Positions 6,536-14,774 are shown, counted from the first letter of the stretch. The stretch: DNA of 18,014 nucleotides from Bacteroidota bacterium (GCA_023433205.1 JAEZDS010000128.1:1-18014); one strand, 5' to 3'. Numbers and translations: made by a program. Notes: a model not told the origin generated them from the letters alone.

Positions 6536-6549
6536 GGGCATTCCTGCCC
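6536..6549 (+). terminator. Weak hairpin after the glycosyltransferase
   Basis: GGGCA and TGCCC form a perfect 5-bp stem around TTCC, 33 bases after the stop codon. The T-run is absent, so termination here is doubtful. The remaining spacer to 6701 is AT-rich with no gene that I can support. Confidence 0.25.
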
Positions 6550-6701
6550 GACTAACGTGATTCTAAGAACCGTGATCGTTGGCATGGCTGCCGGGGGAGA
6601 CAGAAGGTCAAATGCTGAATAAAGATTTTTTTTTACAAAGGGTGATTTTGATGTTTGAATGGTATTTTTTGTACATTTAACTAAACCAAGACCCAATAAA
6701 C

Positions 6702-8561
6702 ATGAAAAAACTCCTACTAACATTAAGTATTGCTTGCCTTGCAACGCTTAACAACACAGCGCAGTGTGTATACACATGCTCCAATTATGCGGTTTCCTCT
6801 ATCAGCCACTCAGTTTTTCCAAGTGGCAGTACCAATCTGGTGTCCACATTCACCAACCCGGTTTTAGGAACATGGGCCGATGACGGCGACAGTGGACCTT
6901 TGCCTATCGGTTTCAATTTCGACTTTTATTGCAATACCTATACTGATATCTGGATCTGCTCTAATGGGTTTATTTCGTTTATTCCCATCGTTTGGCCCGA
7001 TCAATATGTTCACCCAACCCAATTACTACCTGACCCAACCGTTCCCAATGCCATGGTCGCACTAAATATGGTCGATCTGGATCCTGGTGCGGGGGGGACA
7101 ATCACTTATACCACAGTAGGTACCTCGCCAAACCGAATGTGTATAATCACCTTTAGCAACGTTCCATGTTGGAATTTTTCGTCAGACATCACCACTGGTC
7201 AGATTGTGCTTTACGAGACGTCGAACATTATTGAAATTCATACCACAGCAGCAATGTACCATCAAACTCAATCACCCGGAAGCACACAGGGTATTGAAAA
7301 CGCGAACGGCTCCGTTGCGGCGGTACCTCCAGGACGTAATGCAAACAAAGTTTGGAATAACAATGGTGCTGCTGATTTTACAGCCTATCGATTTGCGCCT
7401 TACTCCGCTCCTGCAATTTCGCCTATCTCAGGCAACACCGTTCTCTGTGAGGGTACTACAGGAAATTACCTGATCCAGAATGCTACGGGTGCCCTGGGAT
7501 ACAGCTGGACAGCTCCGGGTTCGTGGGTAGGTACCAGTTCTACCACTGCAATTACCTACACTGCCGGCGCTTCGGGGGTGCTCTCGGTTACTGCTGAATA
7601 TACCTGCGGAGCGTCTCCGGCCTCTACCATTGCAGTTACTGTTAATCAGGCGCCGGTGGTAAGTCTTACCTCCGTTACATCTGCAATAGTTTGTTCAGGT
7701 AAAACCGTTCAGATAAATGTTTCAGGAGCAGCAATTTATACTTTGGAACCTGGAGGATTTACCGGTACCGGACCTTTTGTTGATATGCCTATGGCACCCA
7801 CGGCGTACACAGTTACAGGCACAGATAGTCTAGGCTGTAACTCGCTTAACTCATCAAGTAAATCGGTGGTGGTTCAGGTTAGTCCTACCATATCGGTTAA
7901 CAGCGGAACAATTTGTGAAGGGGAGACATTTGCTTTTGGCGCAACGGGTGCCGATACCTACGCCTATCAAAGTGTTTTTCCACAAGTTTCTCCGGCACCA
8001 GGTGTTTATTCATACACTATTACCGGCACTAGCCTTTCTAACGGTTGTAAAAGCGAGATCGCTACGAGCCACCTCACAGTGAGTGCTTTTCCAACTACTG
8101 CTGTAATGGCCGATCGTCCTGCGGTTTGCGCCAAAGAAAGCTTAACGCTTACGGCCTCCGGTGCGGCTTCGTACACCTGGTCAAGCAGCGCAGCTACCAC
8201 CTCTTCCATATCTTTTGTGCCGGCATCAACCGGCTGGCATCAGGTAACTGGTTTTAGTGCTGAAGGCTGTGCCAAAACTGCCAGCGTATTTGTTATTGTC
8301 AATCCTTGTACAGGAATTGCAGAGAATGAGGCGGCTGATGAATTCAAGGTCTATCCTAATCCGGGCACCGGCATGTTTAAAGTGGAATCAGCTGTGGCTC
8401 AGGACTTGATAATAGTTGATGTTACAGGCAGGCAGGTAGTGAAGCAGAAGATCGCTGCAGGCACAAATACTGTGAACTTAACAGAGCTTGCACCTGGTCA
8501 TTATATTTTAAAATGCAGTTCATCAGGCGCACAAAGAAGTGTTGTGATACTGGGTAACTAG
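6702..8561 (+). CDS. T9SS-sorted surface protein with Ig-like repeats, complete
   Basis: Secreted protein of 619 aa. Residues 1-20 are a Sec signal peptide (MKKLLLTLSIACLATLNNTAQ, cleavage near the Ala-Gln). Residues about 30-230 form a beta-rich domain with LPIGFNFDFYCNTYTDIWICSNGFISF-type strands; this 'FYG..Y....SNGfisF' pattern is shared by nidogen-like and related extracellular domains. Four PKD/Ig-like repeats follow (about 240-535), each starting near a Cys (LCEG, VCSG, ICEG, VCAK) with an ATGA or TASGA motif. From about 548 (FKVYPNPGTG) there is a type A T9SS sorting domain ending RSVVILGN. It should be exported across the outer membrane by the type IX system. The ligand is unknown. 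It is monocistronic by context, with a terminator at 8582-8614. The last Ig repeat (LTASGAASYTW) is nearly the same as one in the protein at 1-1287, so they are paralogues. Confidence 0.9.
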   Translation: MKKLLLTLSIACLATLNNTAQCVYTCSNYAVSSISHSVFPSGSTNLVSTFTNPVLGTWADDGDSGPLPIGFNFDFYCNTYTDIWICSNGFISFIPIVWPDQYVHPTQLLPDPTVPNAMVALNMVDLDPGAGGTITYTTVGTSPNRMCIITFSNVPCWNFSSDITTGQIVLYETSNIIEIHTTAAMYHQTQSPGSTQGIENANGSVAAVPPGRNANKVWNNNGAADFTAYRFAPYSAPAISPISGNTVLCEGTTGNYLIQNATGALGYSWTAPGSWVGTSSTTAITYTAGASGVLSVTAEYTCGASPASTIAVTVNQAPVVSLTSVTSAIVCSGKTVQINVSGAAIYTLEPGGFTGTGPFVDMPMAPTAYTVTGTDSLGCNSLNSSSKSVVVQVSPTISVNSGTICEGETFAFGATGADTYAYQSVFPQVSPAPGVYSYTITGTSLSNGCKSEIATSHLTVSAFPTTAVMADRPAVCAKESLTLTASGAASYTWSSSAATTSSISFVPASTGWHQVTGFSAEGCAKTASVFVIVNPCTGIAENEAADEFKVYPNPGTGMFKVESAVAQDLIIVDVTGRQVVKQKIAAGTNTVNLTELAPGHYILKCSSSGAQRSVVILGN

Positions 8562-8581
8562 ATTTTCCTTTTTAATAAAAC

Positions 8582-8614
8582 AAAAAGGCCTTCTGAAAAG
8601 AGGGTCTTTTTTTT
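8582..8614 (+). terminator. Rho-independent terminator of the surface protein gene
   Basis: AAAAAGGCCTTCT (8582-8594) pairs with AGAGGGTCTTTTT (8599-8611) over 13 base pairs with two G-T pairs and a GAAA loop. The T-run extends to 8614. It starts 20 bases after the stop codon at 8559-8561. Confidence 0.85.
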
Positions 8615-8639
8615 ATGGTGGGTAAGAGGGTTTTAATTA

Positions 8640-8867
8640 ACCACATAGAATCATTGTAAACATAGAAGGCACATAGAAAAAAAACTATATTGCCTAAACT
8701 GCTAAGTTTTCTATGTGTTAGCAAACGAAGGTCTTCAAAAGGAATACAAATAGCTCCCAATATAATTCACCTTGAAATTAAGAGTGATAAAAAACCAGAG
8801 CAGGTTAGACTATTATAAAGAACTAAGTTGCCTAAACCGCTATGTTTTCTATGTGTTAGCAAATGAA
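8640..8867. repeat. Intergenic repeat block with CATAGA units and a 40-bp direct repeat
   Basis: A 40-base unit occurs at 8690-8729 and again at 8828-8867 with three mismatches; it begins TTGCCTAAAC and contains TTTTCTATGTGTTAGCAAA. In the first copy TTTTCTATGTG (8707-8717) is the exact reverse complement of CACATAGAAAA (8670-8680). Further CATAGA units lie near 8643 and 8661. The block fills the space between the surface gene terminator and the end of dnaB and has no credible gene. Short plus-strand frames here are derived from the repeat. It resembles dispersed intergenic repeats that I recall from Bacteroidota genomes. Confidence 0.65.
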
Positions 8868-8907
8868 ACCCCTAAGCAAGAACACAATACATCACAATTA
8901 CTCTTCC

Positions 8908-10479
8908 CTAAAAAGGCGGCTCGTAATCATCAATATCATTTTTCTTCAGATCAGGCCCCACATCTGGTTTATCCCAGTTTTTGGAAGCAACTGTTTTTGT
9001 GCCTGACTGAAGAAAGTCATCGTTCTGCGGCATTGGCGCAGCGCCACCAAAAAACTGATCCTGTCCTTCGGTATAATCAAGATCGGCAAATTTTGCGTAT
9101 TGACCAATAAAACGAAGTTTAACGGTTTCGAGCGCGCCATGCCTGTTTTTGGCGATGATCACCTCAGCGCGGCCACGGGTAGGCTCATTGTTTTCATCAA
9201 CCTCCATGCCATAATATTCAGGACGGTAAATGAACATTACCATGTCTGCATCCTGCTCAATAGCACCAGATTCACGAAGGTCGCTCAGCTGAGGACGTTT
9301 ACTGCCTCCGGGACGATTCTCAACCTGACGGCTTAACTGCGAAAGTGCGATAATTGGGATTTCAAGTTCCTTGGCCAGACTTTTTAACCCGCGCGAGATC
9401 TGGCTTATCTCCTGTTCGCGGTTTCCTCTGCCGTCGTTGCCACCACTCATTAGCTGAAGGTAGTCGATGATGATAAGTTCAACTTTCTGATTTTCCTTTA
9501 AACGCCTTGCTTTGGCCCGCAATTCGAAAATAGACAGAGCGGGTGTATCATCTATATACAAAGGCGCCACAGCAAGCTTTTTAATTCGCTCGTTCAGCTG
9601 AACAAATTCGTGGTTATCCAGGTTGCCTTTCAGGATCTTGTCCTGCGAAATTTCTGTTTCACTTGAGATAAGACGTTTTACAAGCTGAAGGCTGCTCATC
9701 TCAAGACTGAAAATCGCCACAGGTTTATTAAATTCTACAGCCGCATTTTTGGCCATTGAAACCACAAAAGCGGTTTTACCCATACCAGGACGGGCGGCAA
9801 GTATAAGCAGGTCAGATTTTTGCCAGCCGCCTGTAATACGATCCATGGCGGTAAAACCACTTGGTACACCAAGCAGGCCGTCTTTCTGATTGGCCGCGGT
9901 CTCAATTTCTGTAATGGCTTTGGCAATCAGCGAGCTCATTTTATCGTGCTGTTTGCGCACGTTGGAATCGAGGATCTCGAAAATGTTTTTTGTGGTCTCA
10001 TCAAGCAACTCAAAAACATCGGTGCTTTCCTCGTATGCCGACTTGATGGTTTCAGTGCTTAAACGGATAAGTTCGCGCTGCAGGTATTTTTGTGCTACTA
10101 TACGGGCGTGGAATTCAATGTTTGCCGATGAAGCAATTCGGTTGGTTAAAGCCGAAACGTAGTAGGCGCCTCCGGTAAACTCAAGTTCTCCGGTTCTTTT
10201 GAGCTCCTGCGTTACGGTTAATATGTCAACCGGTTCAGAACGGTTAAACAAAGAGATCATGGCCTGAAAAACGCGGCCATTCTGTTCTTTATAAAAAGCT
10301 TCAGGACTTAAAATATCAATTACGGTGCTTAGTGCCTCGCGCTCGAGTAACATTGCTCCCAGTACGGCTTCTTCAAGGTCAACTGCCTGAGGTGGTAATT
10401 TGCCGATTTCTCCGGCGGGGGCAAGAGGTGATGGAGTGATAAGACGTTTTCGTGTTTTGTTTTGATTGTCGTGGTTCAT
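8908..10479 (-). CDS. dnaB: Replicative DNA helicase DnaB
   Basis: Ring helicase that unwinds DNA at the replication fork and recruits primase; 523 aa. The N-terminal domain begins LPPQAVDLEEAVLGAMLLE (about 28-46). The RecA-like domain has Walker A ARPGMGKT (229-236), the SLEMS catalytic-Glu region (about 258-262), Walker B ELIIIDYLQL (334-343) and the DnaB motif SDLRESGAIEQDAD (about 399-412). The C-terminal acidic tail ends DDYEPPF. I chose the ATG at 10479; the TTG-type extension to 10500 adds seven residues with no family support. The gene is divergent from the dehydrogenase at 10754. There is no T-rich terminator right after its stop codon; the intergenic repeat block lies there instead. 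Confidence 0.97.
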   Translation of the reverse strand: MNHDNQNKTRKRLITPSPLAPAGEIGKLPPQAVDLEEAVLGAMLLEREALSTVIDILSPEAFYKEQNGRVFQAMISLFNRSEPVDILTVTQELKRTGELEFTGGAYYVSALTNRIASSANIEFHARIVAQKYLQRELIRLSTETIKSAYEESTDVFELLDETTKNIFEILDSNVRKQHDKMSSLIAKAITEIETAANQKDGLLGVPSGFTAMDRITGGWQKSDLLILAARPGMGKTAFVVSMAKNAAVEFNKPVAIFSLEMSSLQLVKRLISSETEISQDKILKGNLDNHEFVQLNERIKKLAVAPLYIDDTPALSIFELRAKARRLKENQKVELIIIDYLQLMSGGNDGRGNREQEISQISRGLKSLAKELEIPIIALSQLSRQVENRPGGSKRPQLSDLRESGAIEQDADMVMFIYRPEYYGMEVDENNEPTRGRAEVIIAKNRHGALETVKLRFIGQYAKFADLDYTEGQDQFFGGAAPMPQNDDFLQSGTKTVASKNWDKPDVGPDLKKNDIDDYEPPF

Positions 10480-10593
10480 TGTTTGTGTGAGGGACAGCAA
10501 ATGTGCAATTAAATCACCTCATAATAAATTTACAAAACCTTGATTCTACTCATAAATTGTGTATAAGAAGTTCTCACCGTTACACAGTTCATA

Positions 10594-10625
10594 AACAGCG
10601 GGTGTTCCACGCTGCGGACGCTGTT
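10594..10625. repeat. Hairpin in the divergent dnaB/dehydrogenase spacer
   Basis: AACAGCG (10594-10600) and CGCTGTT (10619-10625) are perfect inverted arms with an 18-base loop. GTTCATAA is repeated directly on both sides of the structure (10588-10595 and 10623-10630). It could be an operator between the divergent genes. No promoter consensus is obvious in the spacer. Confidence 0.35.
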
Positions 10626-10753
10626 CATAATCAGAAAATTCACTTGTAAACACCTTCGCTGTTAGGTCTTTGTTAACTTTTTGATCAGTTTCATTTTCAA
10701 TTATTTAATCCTTAAGGTTGATTTTAGTGAAATGTTATCATTTTATTCGCACT

Positions 10754-11707
10754 ATGAAAATATTGTTCGCCGATGTCAATCATGCAATTTTACATGAAAC
10801 GCTTTTAAAGGAGGGTTTTGAGTGTGATCTGTTTTGGGATCGGCCTGTTGATGAGCTCCTTGAGATCTTACCGCGGTATGAAGGGCTGGTGATCAGAAGC
10901 AGATTTAAACTTACAAAAGAGATCCTGCAAAAATGTGAACGTTTACGCTGTATAGGCAGGGTAGGGGCAGGCATGGAGAATATCGACCTCGCCTATGCCG
11001 CTAAAAACAACATAGTTTGTGTTTGCGCTCCTGAGGGCAATCGCGATGCTGTGGGCGAACACGCGCTTGGAATGTTATTAATGCTGTTCAACCGCCTTAA
11101 AATTGCTGACACGGAAGTACGTAAAGGAATCTGGGTCCGCGCGGGTAACAGGGGCGTTGAACTTAAGGGTAAAACAGTGGGCATCATTGGTTTTGGAAAT
11201 ACCGGCAGTGCTTTCGCGAAAAAACTGAGCGGCATGGACTGCCGCATCCTGGTTTACGACAAATACAAAAGTGGTTACGCTCCTCCATATGTAAAGGAAA
11301 CATCACTGGCTGAGATCCATGCGGAAGCCGATGTTTTGAGCCTGCACCTCCCCTTAAATGAGGAGACACGCTATTTTGTAAACGCTGAATTTCTATCTGC
11401 TTTCAAAAAAAATATCTACGTGATCAATACTTCACGCGGACCCTGCCTGAATACAACCGATCTGGTGTCGGGGCTTAAAAATGGAAAAGTTCTGGGCGCC
11501 TGTCTCGATGTGCTGGAATATGAGGCAGTATCGTTCGAGAAACTTGATACAAGCCCAGAACCTCTGCAGTATTTGATCGGTTCTGATAACGTAATCCTTA
11601 GTCCTCATATTGCCGGCTGGACCCATGAAAGTAATTACAAAATGAGCAAGGCTATTGCCGAAAAAATGACTGAGGTCCTAAAAGCAGGCAACCAGTCTAA
11701 AAGTTGA
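10754..11707 (+). CDS. D-isomer specific 2-hydroxyacid dehydrogenase, phosphoglycerate dehydrogenase-like
   Basis: NAD-dependent dehydrogenase of 317 aa, the short form without an ACT regulatory domain. The substrate-domain motif RVGAGMENIDL lies at 69-79, the NAD-binding GFGNTG at 146-151 with Asp 169 after the second strand (VYDK), and the catalytic triad is visible as Arg 228 (NTSRGP), Glu 257 (LDVLEYE) and His 285 (SPHIAGWTHES). By family knowledge it oxidises D-2-hydroxyacids or reduces the 2-oxoacid. D-3-phosphoglycerate (serine synthesis) is the most likely substrate, but glycerate or hydroxypyruvate type cannot be excluded. The frame can be read from 10718, but the ATG at 10754 (MKILFADVN) fits the family start. 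It converges with the lipoprotein gene at 11697 with an 11-base overlap. Confidence 0.88.
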   Translation: MKILFADVNHAILHETLLKEGFECDLFWDRPVDELLEILPRYEGLVIRSRFKLTKEILQKCERLRCIGRVGAGMENIDLAYAAKNNIVCVCAPEGNRDAVGEHALGMLLMLFNRLKIADTEVRKGIWVRAGNRGVELKGKTVGIIGFGNTGSAFAKKLSGMDCRILVYDKYKSGYAPPYVKETSLAEIHAEADVLSLHLPLNEETRYFVNAEFLSAFKKNIYVINTSRGPCLNTTDLVSGLKNGKVLGACLDVLEYEAVSFEKLDTSPEPLQYLIGSDNVILSPHIAGWTHESNYKMSKAIAEKMTEVLKAGNQSKS

Positions 11708-12185
11708 GCGTATATGAAGGCGAGGAAAAGGTGTTTGATTTGTTTCCAGCCATGTCTTGTATAAAACCTGCGAATTTGAGCACCTTTTTGGTATTGTCAC
11801 TTCGGAAAGAGGTGAGGGGAACAAAAATTTCGCCCCGGATCGATTTGCCTTTGTAATAACCATTGTCAGGCTGTTTGATAGTGGTACTGTTCCTGATTGT
11901 GTCATTAATTGCGGGACTGAACTCCGCCTCGAAGCTTTTGGTTTTTTCGTTGTAATAATAAGTAGTGAAAACCATGTTGGGACCGTCGCTGTAATTATTT
12001 ACGAAAAGATCGCCATCTCCGTCTTCATAAGAAAGATGCATGGTGGCAGTGTCGCTGCCCGTAAAAACTGATTTTCTGGGGTCAATAAAATCGAGAAACT
12101 CAATATGCGGCACCGGATCTTTAGTTTTTGGTTTGGCGCAGGCATAAGCAATGCTCAGTACTATTATGGCCGGTAAAACACGCAT
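11697..12185 (-). CDS. Small lipoprotein with DGDGD motif, paralogue 1
   Basis: Putative outer-membrane lipoprotein of 162 aa. Residues 1-15 form a short lipoprotein signal (MRVLPAIIVLSIAYA) followed by Cys 16. The mature part is beta-rich with an acidic loop SYEDGDGDLF, typical of Ca-binding loops, after GSDTATM, and a C-terminal DMAGNKSN segment. I know of no defined activity; it is similar in style to many uncharacterised Bacteroidota lipoproteins. Its stop codon overlaps the end of the convergent dehydrogenase gene by 11 bases. It is a tandem paralogue of the gene at 12240-12710: GSDTATM, EDGDGDLFV, SFRSDN and AGNKSN are shared in order. I chose the ATG at 12185 because the longer frame (12194) only adds three residues before the signal peptide. 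Confidence 0.75.
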   Translation of the reverse strand: MRVLPAIIVLSIAYACAKPKTKDPVPHIEFLDFIDPRKSVFTGSDTATMHLSYEDGDGDLFVNNYSDGPNMVFTTYYYNEKTKSFEAEFSPAINDTIRNSTTIKQPDNGYYKGKSIRGEIFVPLTSFRSDNTKKVLKFAGFIQDMAGNKSNTFSSPSYTLNF

Positions 12186-12239
12186 ACAAAACACAGTTAA
12201 AATTACGCAATTTTCTGTTTTCAGGAAGAGAAATCCTCG

Positions 12240-12710
12240 CTAAAAGGTAAGCGTGTATGTTGGAGAAGTAAAAACGTTTGATTTGTTGCCGGCCAGGTCA
12301 ACCATAAAACCCTCAAATCGCAGTATTTTCCTGCTATTGTCGGAGCGGAAGGAAGTCATGGGAACCCTGATCTCACCCCTGATAGATCTTCCTTTGTAGC
12401 TGCCATCACCGGGTTGTTTTACCGTGGTGGCATTACTGAATTCTTCTGAATCGTAACTTTGGGAGTTTTTGTTGTAGTACTGGGTGGTAAAAACCAGATT
12501 GGGGCCTTCGCTGTAATTGTCAACAAACAGATCGCCATCACCATCTTCAAATGATAATACCATGGTGGCTGTGTCGCTGCCGGTGAATGCAGACTTATGC
12601 GGGTTAAGAAAATCTACGAAGCGGATATTGGGAACCACATCAAATTCTTCCTGCTTTTTACAGGAAAAAAAGACAATACTTAATACTATTACTGTGAGGA
12701 TGCCGCGCAT
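12240..12710 (-). CDS. Small lipoprotein with DGDGD motif, paralogue 2
   Basis: Putative lipoprotein of 156 aa with signal MRGILTVIVLSIVFFS and Cys 17 (SCKKQ). The mature part has GSDTATMVLSFEDGDGDLFVDN, then a KGRSIRGEIRVPMTSFRSDN segment, then VDLAGNKSN. The 12240-12710 and 11697-12185 genes are 54 bases apart on the same strand and clearly arose by duplication. The second lacks part of the middle loop present in the first (NDTIRNST), the main indel between them. The ATG at 12710 is preferred; the frame extends to 12764 but the extra residues have no signal-peptide character. It is divergent from the LuxE-like gene, with 54 bases between starts. Confidence 0.75.
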   Translation of the reverse strand: MRGILTVIVLSIVFFSCKKQEEFDVVPNIRFVDFLNPHKSAFTGSDTATMVLSFEDGDGDLFVDNYSEGPNLVFTTQYYNKNSQSYDSEEFSNATTVKQPGDGSYKGRSIRGEIRVPMTSFRSDNSRKILRFEGFMVDLAGNKSNVFTSPTYTLTF

Positions 12711-12764
12711 AAAACAATCAATCTTAAATTTACAAAATTTACGGTTGAAACTAACAATAACCAC

Positions 12765-13757
12765 TTGTTAAAAATAGAAAATACAATATTTGAGATCAAT
12801 TCAGAGACTGACTTTGAGGAACATGCCTTGCTGGTGTACCGGCAGCAGTTCACCCGAAACGTGCTTTACCGGCAATGGTGTACGCATCTGAGGCGTGGAC
12901 CTTCTCAGGTAAAAAAACTTAGCGACATCCCCTTTCTGCCGATAACGTTCTTTAAAGAACACAGGGTGTTGTCGGCACCTGAAAGTGAAAAAACCATTCT
13001 TTTTACCAGCAGTGGAACAACAGGTTCAGTTACCGCCAAACATATAGTGACCGACCCTGAACTGTATGAGACAAGCTTTTTTAAGACCTTTGAGATTTTT
13101 TATGGTGATCCCGCGCAGTATTGTATCCTGGCCCTGCTTCCGGGGTACCTTGAAAGGAAAACTTCTTCGCTGGTTTATATGGTGCAGAAGCTGATCGAAG
13201 TTTCGAAACATCCCGATGCTGGTTTTTACCTGCGTGACCAGCAGAATTTACTTGAAAAGATAAGGAAACTAAAAGTTAAGGGTCAGAAAGTATTGCTGAT
13301 TGGGGTTTCGTATGCGTTGCTGGACCTCTGTGAACTCGATCCTCAGCTGGGCCCAAATTTTATTGTGATGGAAACAGGTGGTATGAAAGGTACGCGCAGA
13401 GAAATGCTGAAACCTGAGTTACACGAAACACTGAAAAAAGGTCTGGGCGTTGATTCTATACATAGCGAATATGGCATGACCGAGTTACTAAGCCAGGCCT
13501 ATAGCAGGGGAGACGGACTTTTTGAAGGTCCGCCGTGGATGCGTTTTCTGATAAGAGAAACCGATGATCCGCTTAAATACCGGGAGGATAGCCGCACAGG
13601 TGGAATAAATGTGATTGATCTGGCAAACATCAATAGCTGTGCCTTTATTGCCACGCAAGACCTGGGTCGTCTACACGAAAATGGAAAACTTGAATTGATG
13701 GGAAGATTTGACAACAGCGATGTGCGTGGCTGTAATCTGATGCTGGGCGGGCTTTAA
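12765..13757 (+). CDS. LuxE-like acyl-protein synthetase
   Basis: Protein of 330 aa related to LuxE / acyl-protein synthetase, the enzyme family that activates a fatty acid as acyl-AMP and transfers it to a protein carrier in bacterial luminescence and related systems. Motifs seen: TSSGTTG (81-87, phosphate-binding loop), ETGGMKGTRR (203-212), and SEYGMTELLSQAY (234-246), the LuxE form of the adenylate motif. No luxC or luxD homologue is in this window, so luminescence is not implied; in Bacteroidota such genes stand alone and their substrate is unclear to me. There is no ATG near the N-terminus. TTG at 12765 (LLKIENTIF) gives the family-typical start. It converges with pyrB, the two stop codons overlapping in one TTAA (13754-13757). 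Confidence 0.75.
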   Translation: MLKIENTIFEINSETDFEEHALLVYRQQFTRNVLYRQWCTHLRRGPSQVKKLSDIPFLPITFFKEHRVLSAPESEKTILFTSSGTTGSVTAKHIVTDPELYETSFFKTFEIFYGDPAQYCILALLPGYLERKTSSLVYMVQKLIEVSKHPDAGFYLRDQQNLLEKIRKLKVKGQKVLLIGVSYALLDLCELDPQLGPNFIVMETGGMKGTRREMLKPELHETLKKGLGVDSIHSEYGMTELLSQAYSRGDGLFEGPPWMRFLIRETDDPLKYREDSRTGGINVIDLANINSCAFIATQDLGRLHENGKLELMGRFDNSDVRGCNLMLGGL

Positions 13758-14683
13758 TTGGCCTGCCTGCCTGCCAGCAGGAACATTACCGCCATACGTA
13801 CTGCTACACCGTTTTCAACCTGCTCAAGGATTATAGATTGTTTGCTGTCGGCCACATCGCTGGTGATCTCAACTCCCCGGTTAATAGGGCCGGGGTGCAT
13901 CACTATGATCTTTTTTGAAAGACTATCAAGTAACTCCCTGTCTAAGCCGTAAAGCATGGTGTATTCTCTCAGTGAAGGGAAATACCGTATGTCCTGCCTT
14001 TCAAGCTGGATTCGCAGCATGTTGGCAACGTCGCACCATTCAAGGGCTTTACGCAGATCGGTTTCAACCGTTACTCCCAGAGATGTGATGAACTTGGGAA
14101 TAAGCGTTAGCGGTCCGCAGACTTTTACCTGAGCGCCGAGTTTCTGCAGACAGAAGATATTTGATAATGCCACTCTGCTGTGCAGGATGTCACCTACTAT
14201 TACAACCTTTTTTCCTTTAAGATCGCCAAGTTTTTCCTGCATCGAAAAGGCATCGAGCAGCGCCTGGGTCGGGTGTTCGTGTGCTCCGTCGCCGGCATTG
14301 ATGATCCGTGCATTTACTCTTTTAGAAAGAAAGATTGCCGAACCCGGACTGGAATGCCGCATCACTATCATATCGACCTTCATTGCCAGAATATTGTTGA
14401 CAGTGTCAACCAGAGTCTCGCCTTTTTTTACAGAACTATTGGAGGCCGAAAAGTTGATCACATCGGCGCTAAGCCTTTTCTGGGCCAGTTCAAAAGAAAG
14501 TCGGGTACGGGTTGAATTCTCAAAAAAAAGATTGGCAACTGTGAGGTCACGCAGTGTAGGCACCTTTTTAATGGGCCGGTTAATTACCTCTTTAAAGTTT
14601 TTGGCAGTAGTAAGAATAAGGTCAATGTCGTTCCGGTTCAGTTGTTTTATTCCCAGAAGATGGTTGACGCTTAGATGACTCAT
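13754..14683 (-). CDS. pyrB: Aspartate carbamoyltransferase catalytic subunit
   Basis: Catalyses carbamoyl phosphate + aspartate to N-carbamoylaspartate, the committed step of pyrimidine synthesis. Length 309 aa, normal for the catalytic chain. Motifs: FENSTRTRLSFE with Ser 57 to Arg 61 (carbamoyl-phosphate site), SSVKKGET (83-90) with the loop Lys, HPTQALLD (137-144) and HPGPINRGVEI near 265. The final residues FLLAGRQAN are encoded by a CCTGCCTGCCTGCCAGCAGG-type repeat (13762-13781). The start at 14683 (MSHLSVNHLL) is a normal ATG. No regulatory-chain gene (pyrI) is visible. It is downstream of pyrR, from which two envelope-type genes separate it. Confidence 0.95.
   Translation of the reverse strand: MSHLSVNHLLGIKQLNRNDIDLILTTAKNFKEVINRPIKKVPTLRDLTVANLFFENSTRTRLSFELAQKRLSADVINFSASNSSVKKGETLVDTVNNILAMKVDMIVMRHSSPGSAIFLSKRVNARIINAGDGAHEHPTQALLDAFSMQEKLGDLKGKKVVIVGDILHSRVALSNIFCLQKLGAQVKVCGPLTLIPKFITSLGVTVETDLRKALEWCDVANMLRIQLERQDIRYFPSLREYTMLYGLDRELLDSLSKKIIVMHPGPINRGVEITSDVADSKQSIILEQVENGVAVRMAVMFLLAGRQAN
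13762..13781. repeat. CCTGCCTGCC-type palindromic repeat at the pyrB 3' end
   Basis: CCTGCCTGCCTGCCAGCAGG has CCTGC and GCAGG at its ends and forms the last codons of pyrB. I recall that short CCTGCC-type palindromes are common dispersed repeats in some Bacteroidota. Here it lies 5 bases after the LuxE-like stop and may act as a shared transcript-end hairpin for both convergent genes. Confidence 0.4.
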
Positions 14684-14774
14684 TTATTTTTGAAAAGACT
14701 TATTTCAAAAGCTAAAAGTAACTTTAATTTTTTAATTGGGGAGAACTTTTTGTTCCTGGCTTCTTTAGCCGGAT

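Noticed and set aside
6651..6671. Promoter of TTTG / TAnnTTTG type before the surface gene
   Set aside because: TTTG and a TATTTTTTG box are present, but the spacing and the extra T do not meet the consensus.
8772..9110. 112-aa plus-strand ORF
   Set aside because: Its first half is the intergenic repeat and its second half is the antisense of dnaB.
14700..14720. TAGCTTTTG-like box as promoter of pyrB
   Set aside because: One base too long for TAnnTTTG and no correctly spaced -33 TTTG upstream.
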